Shown here one piece after another: positions 62,507-64,000 of a stretch of 64,000 nucleotides of DNA. The stretch is from Comamonas sp. SCN 67-35 (GTDB lineage: Bacteria; Pseudomonadota; Gammaproteobacteria; Burkholderiales; Burkholderiaceae_C): contig MEFV01000003.1 in NCBI GenBank assembly GCA_001725255.1, positions 62,001-126,000 on the forward strand, written 5' to 3'. How positions within the stretch are numbered: the first letter of the stretch is position 1; every line of letters begins with the position of its first letter. The position numbers and the translations under genes were made by a program. The notes below the pieces were generated by a model. The model was not told the DNA's origin and searched no databases. It saw nothing but the letters and a program-made list of their open reading frames with translations.

Positions 62507-63400
62507 ATGCTGGATACCTCGCTCAAGGGCACGGCCCTCACGGCGTTCGACGCCCGGGTGGAATGCGACCGCCTGCGCTTTTTCGCCCAGGTGACGGGCG
62601 AGGAAAACCCGCTGTTCCGGGATGAGGCCGTGGCGCAGGCCCGTGGCTACCCTTCGCTGCCGCTGCCGCCCACCTTCCTGTTCTGCCTGGAAATGGCAGG
62701 CCCCCGGCCGATGGAGGTGTACGAGCGCCTGGGGGTCAACTACGCGCATGTACTGCACGGGGAGCAGCACTTCGTCTATCACCGCCTGGCTTTTGCCGGC
62801 GAGACGCTGCACTTCAAGCCGCGCATCGCCGATCTCTACGAAAAAAAGGGCGGCGCCCTGGGTTTCATCGTCTGGGAGACCCGGGTCGAGGCCGGCGACG
62901 GCACGCCCGTGGCCGATCTGCGCAGCGTGGTGATCGCCCGCCCGCCGCGGCCTGAAGCGGGCGGGCACCCTGCCCCGCGCGCCGCCGCTCCCGCCGCGGA
63001 GGGCGGTCTGCCCGGCCTGGTGGCGGGCCCCATCACCCGGCACCAGCTGGGCCTGTATGCCGGCGCATCGGGCGACTACAACCCGCTGCACATCGATATC
63101 GACTACGCGCGCCAGGCGGGCATGCCCGATGTCTTCGCGCACGGCATGCTGTCGGCCGCGTACCTGGCCCGCGTGCTCACCCGCTGGGCCGAACCCGCGG
63201 CGCTGCGGCGCCTGAGCGTGCGTTTTGAAGCCATCACCCACATCGGCGACGAGGTGCACTGCCAGGCCCGGGTGAGCGGCCGGCGCATCGAGCACGACGA
63301 AGCCCGCCTGACCCTGGCCCTGGCCGCGCGCAGCCAGACGGGCGAGACCCGGCTCACCGGCACCGCGGTGGTCGCCGCCGCGGGGCTGACACACCCATGA
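62507..63400 (+). CDS. MaoC-type hydratase with tandem hotdog domains
   Basis: 297 residues. The N-terminal FAS1-type dehydratase half (residues 1-150) has VTGEENPLFRDEAVAQARGYPSLPLPPTFLFCLEM. The C-terminal MaoC half has YAGASGDYNPLHIDIDYARQAGMPDVFAHGML with the catalytic Asp and His. Such fused proteins are (R)-specific enoyl-CoA hydratases. AAGGAGAACC precedes the ATG at 62507. It could supply the hydration step for which no BadK-like crotonase is seen in the window. Confidence 0.85.
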   Translation: MLDTSLKGTALTAFDARVECDRLRFFAQVTGEENPLFRDEAVAQARGYPSLPLPPTFLFCLEMAGPRPMEVYERLGVNYAHVLHGEQHFVYHRLAFAGETLHFKPRIADLYEKKGGALGFIVWETRVEAGDGTPVADLRSVVIARPPRPEAGGHPAPRAAAPAAEGGLPGLVAGPITRHQLGLYAGASGDYNPLHIDIDYARQAGMPDVFAHGMLSAAYLARVLTRWAEPAALRRLSVRFEAITHIGDEVHCQARVSGRRIEHDEARLTLALAARSQTGETRLTGTAVVAAAGLTHP

Positions 63401-63413
63401 TCGACTGTCTGCC

Positions 63414-64000
63414 ATGACCCATACCCTGACGCCCTCCACCACCGACATTCTCTGGACCCCGGGCCCCGAGCAACTGCAGTCCAGCCGCCTGGCGCAATAC
63501 CAGCACTGGCTGGCACGGGAAAAAGGCGTTGCGACCCACGATTACGCCGAGCTGTGGCGCTGGTCGGTCGAGCATCTGGACGACTTCTGGCAGTCGATCT
63601 GGAGCTTCTTCGACGTCCAGGCCGATGGCGAACGCGAGCCCGCGCTGGGCCGGCGCAGCATGCCGGGCGCCGAGTGGTTTCCCAGGGCGCGGCTGAATTT
63701 TGCCGAGCATGTGTTCCGCCATGCCACGCCGGATCGGCCGGCCATGATCGCGCGCAGCGAGGATGTGCCGCTGCAGCCTGTTTCCTGGGCCGAGCTGGAA
63801 CGCGCCACCGCCGCCCTGGCGGCCACGCTGCGCGGCTGGGGCGTGGGGCCGGGCGACCGCGTGGCCAGCTACATGCCCAACCGCCCCGAAACGGTGATCG
63901 CATTTCTGGCCTGCGCCAGCATCGGCGCCGTCTGGTCCAGCTGCGCGCCCGACATGGGGGCGCCCGTCGTGCTGGACCGCCTGCGCCAGATCGAACCCAA
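63414..64000 (+). CDS. Acetoacetyl-CoA synthetase (partial, runs off the right edge)
   Basis: First 195 residues: MTHTLTPSTTDILWTPGPEQLQ, FDVQADGEREPALGRRSMPGAEWFPRARLNFAEHVFRH and SYMPNRPETVIAFLACASIGAVWSSCAPDMGAP, the N-terminal ACAS extension and the first ANL-superfamily block as in acetoacetate-CoA ligases. The catalytic motifs lie beyond the window. It activates acetoacetate, the product of the 3-hydroxybutyrate dehydrogenase at 45408. It starts 14 bases after the hydratase stop. Confidence 0.85.
   Translation, partial: MTHTLTPSTTDILWTPGPEQLQSSRLAQYQHWLAREKGVATHDYAELWRWSVEHLDDFWQSIWSFFDVQADGEREPALGRRSMPGAEWFPRARLNFAEHVFRHATPDRPAMIARSEDVPLQPVSWAELERATAALAATLRGWGVGPGDRVASYMPNRPETVIAFLACASIGAVWSSCAPDMGAPVVLDRLRQIEP

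Overview
The window looks like a chromosomal segment of a high-GC betaproteobacterium of the family Comamonadaceae (Acidovorax / Alicycliphilus / Diaphorobacter type). Supports are an EF-P with Arg32 next to the rhamnosyltransferase EarP, the folC-argG-queC-murB-yajQ-plsY-prfB-pepN-fbp housekeeping set, and short dispersed repeats of the kind common in that family. The genus is a guess; an alicyclic-acid catabolic cluster at the right end would suit an Alicycliphilus-like organism.

Layout. 1-4027: partial folC, an ArsC/Spx-family gene, a glycine-zipper envelope protein and argG. 4122-9543: a divergent metal-uptake island, with a ZnuD-like TonB receptor plus a small DUF2946-like protein on the minus strand and a DUF2946 protein plus an OprC-like copper receptor on the plus strand. 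A deleted relic of the queuosine-precursor transporter gene lies between them. 9628-26923: queC/yhhQ, a YeiH-type exporter with a divergent LysR regulator, murB, yajQ, an aspartic protease, a degenerate HD-GYP protein, plsY, a diguanylate cyclase, a YbaK deacylase, an alpha/beta hydrolase, a FUSC protein, prfB with its programmed frameshift, pepN, fbp and marC.

26985-36681: an intact tRNA-Thr(CGT) followed by a 9.6-kb integrated element bounded by a 50-bp direct repeat of the tRNA 3' part. All its genes are on the minus strand: integrase, HigB/HigA-like toxin-antitoxin plus a second XRE regulator, small unknown genes, an AlpA-like HTH protein, a primase-polymerase, a VapE-type ATPase, a repeat-rich AT-rich probable origin, and three unknown genes. 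No capsid, portal, terminase or lysis gene is recognisable, so it resembles a satellite or replicating integrative element rather than a full prophage. It is strongly marked by the hexamer GCTAGC (22 copies, versus 2 found in the other ~54 kb).

36925-49568: GMC oxidoreductase, a periplasmic protein/cytochrome b pair, a CoA-transferase, earP-efp, an EnvZ/OmpR-like two-component system, 3-hydroxybutyrate dehydrogenase, an alpha/beta hydrolase, relA and tRNA-Val(GAC). 49739-64000: a divergent catabolic region. The plus strand carries BadH-, BadI-, AliB- and AliA-like genes (cyclohexanecarboxylate activation and ring opening to pimeloyl-CoA), an ABC substrate-binding protein, a MaoC-type hydratase and the start of acetoacetyl-CoA synthetase. 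The minus strand carries a 3-hydroxyacyl-CoA dehydrogenase, a PimC/PimD-like acyl-CoA dehydrogenase pair and a thiolase, which would carry pimeloyl-CoA on to acetyl-CoA and glutaryl-CoA. A LysR gene sits between the arms. No BadK-like hydratase is visible, and the dehydrogenase lacks its usual hydratase half.
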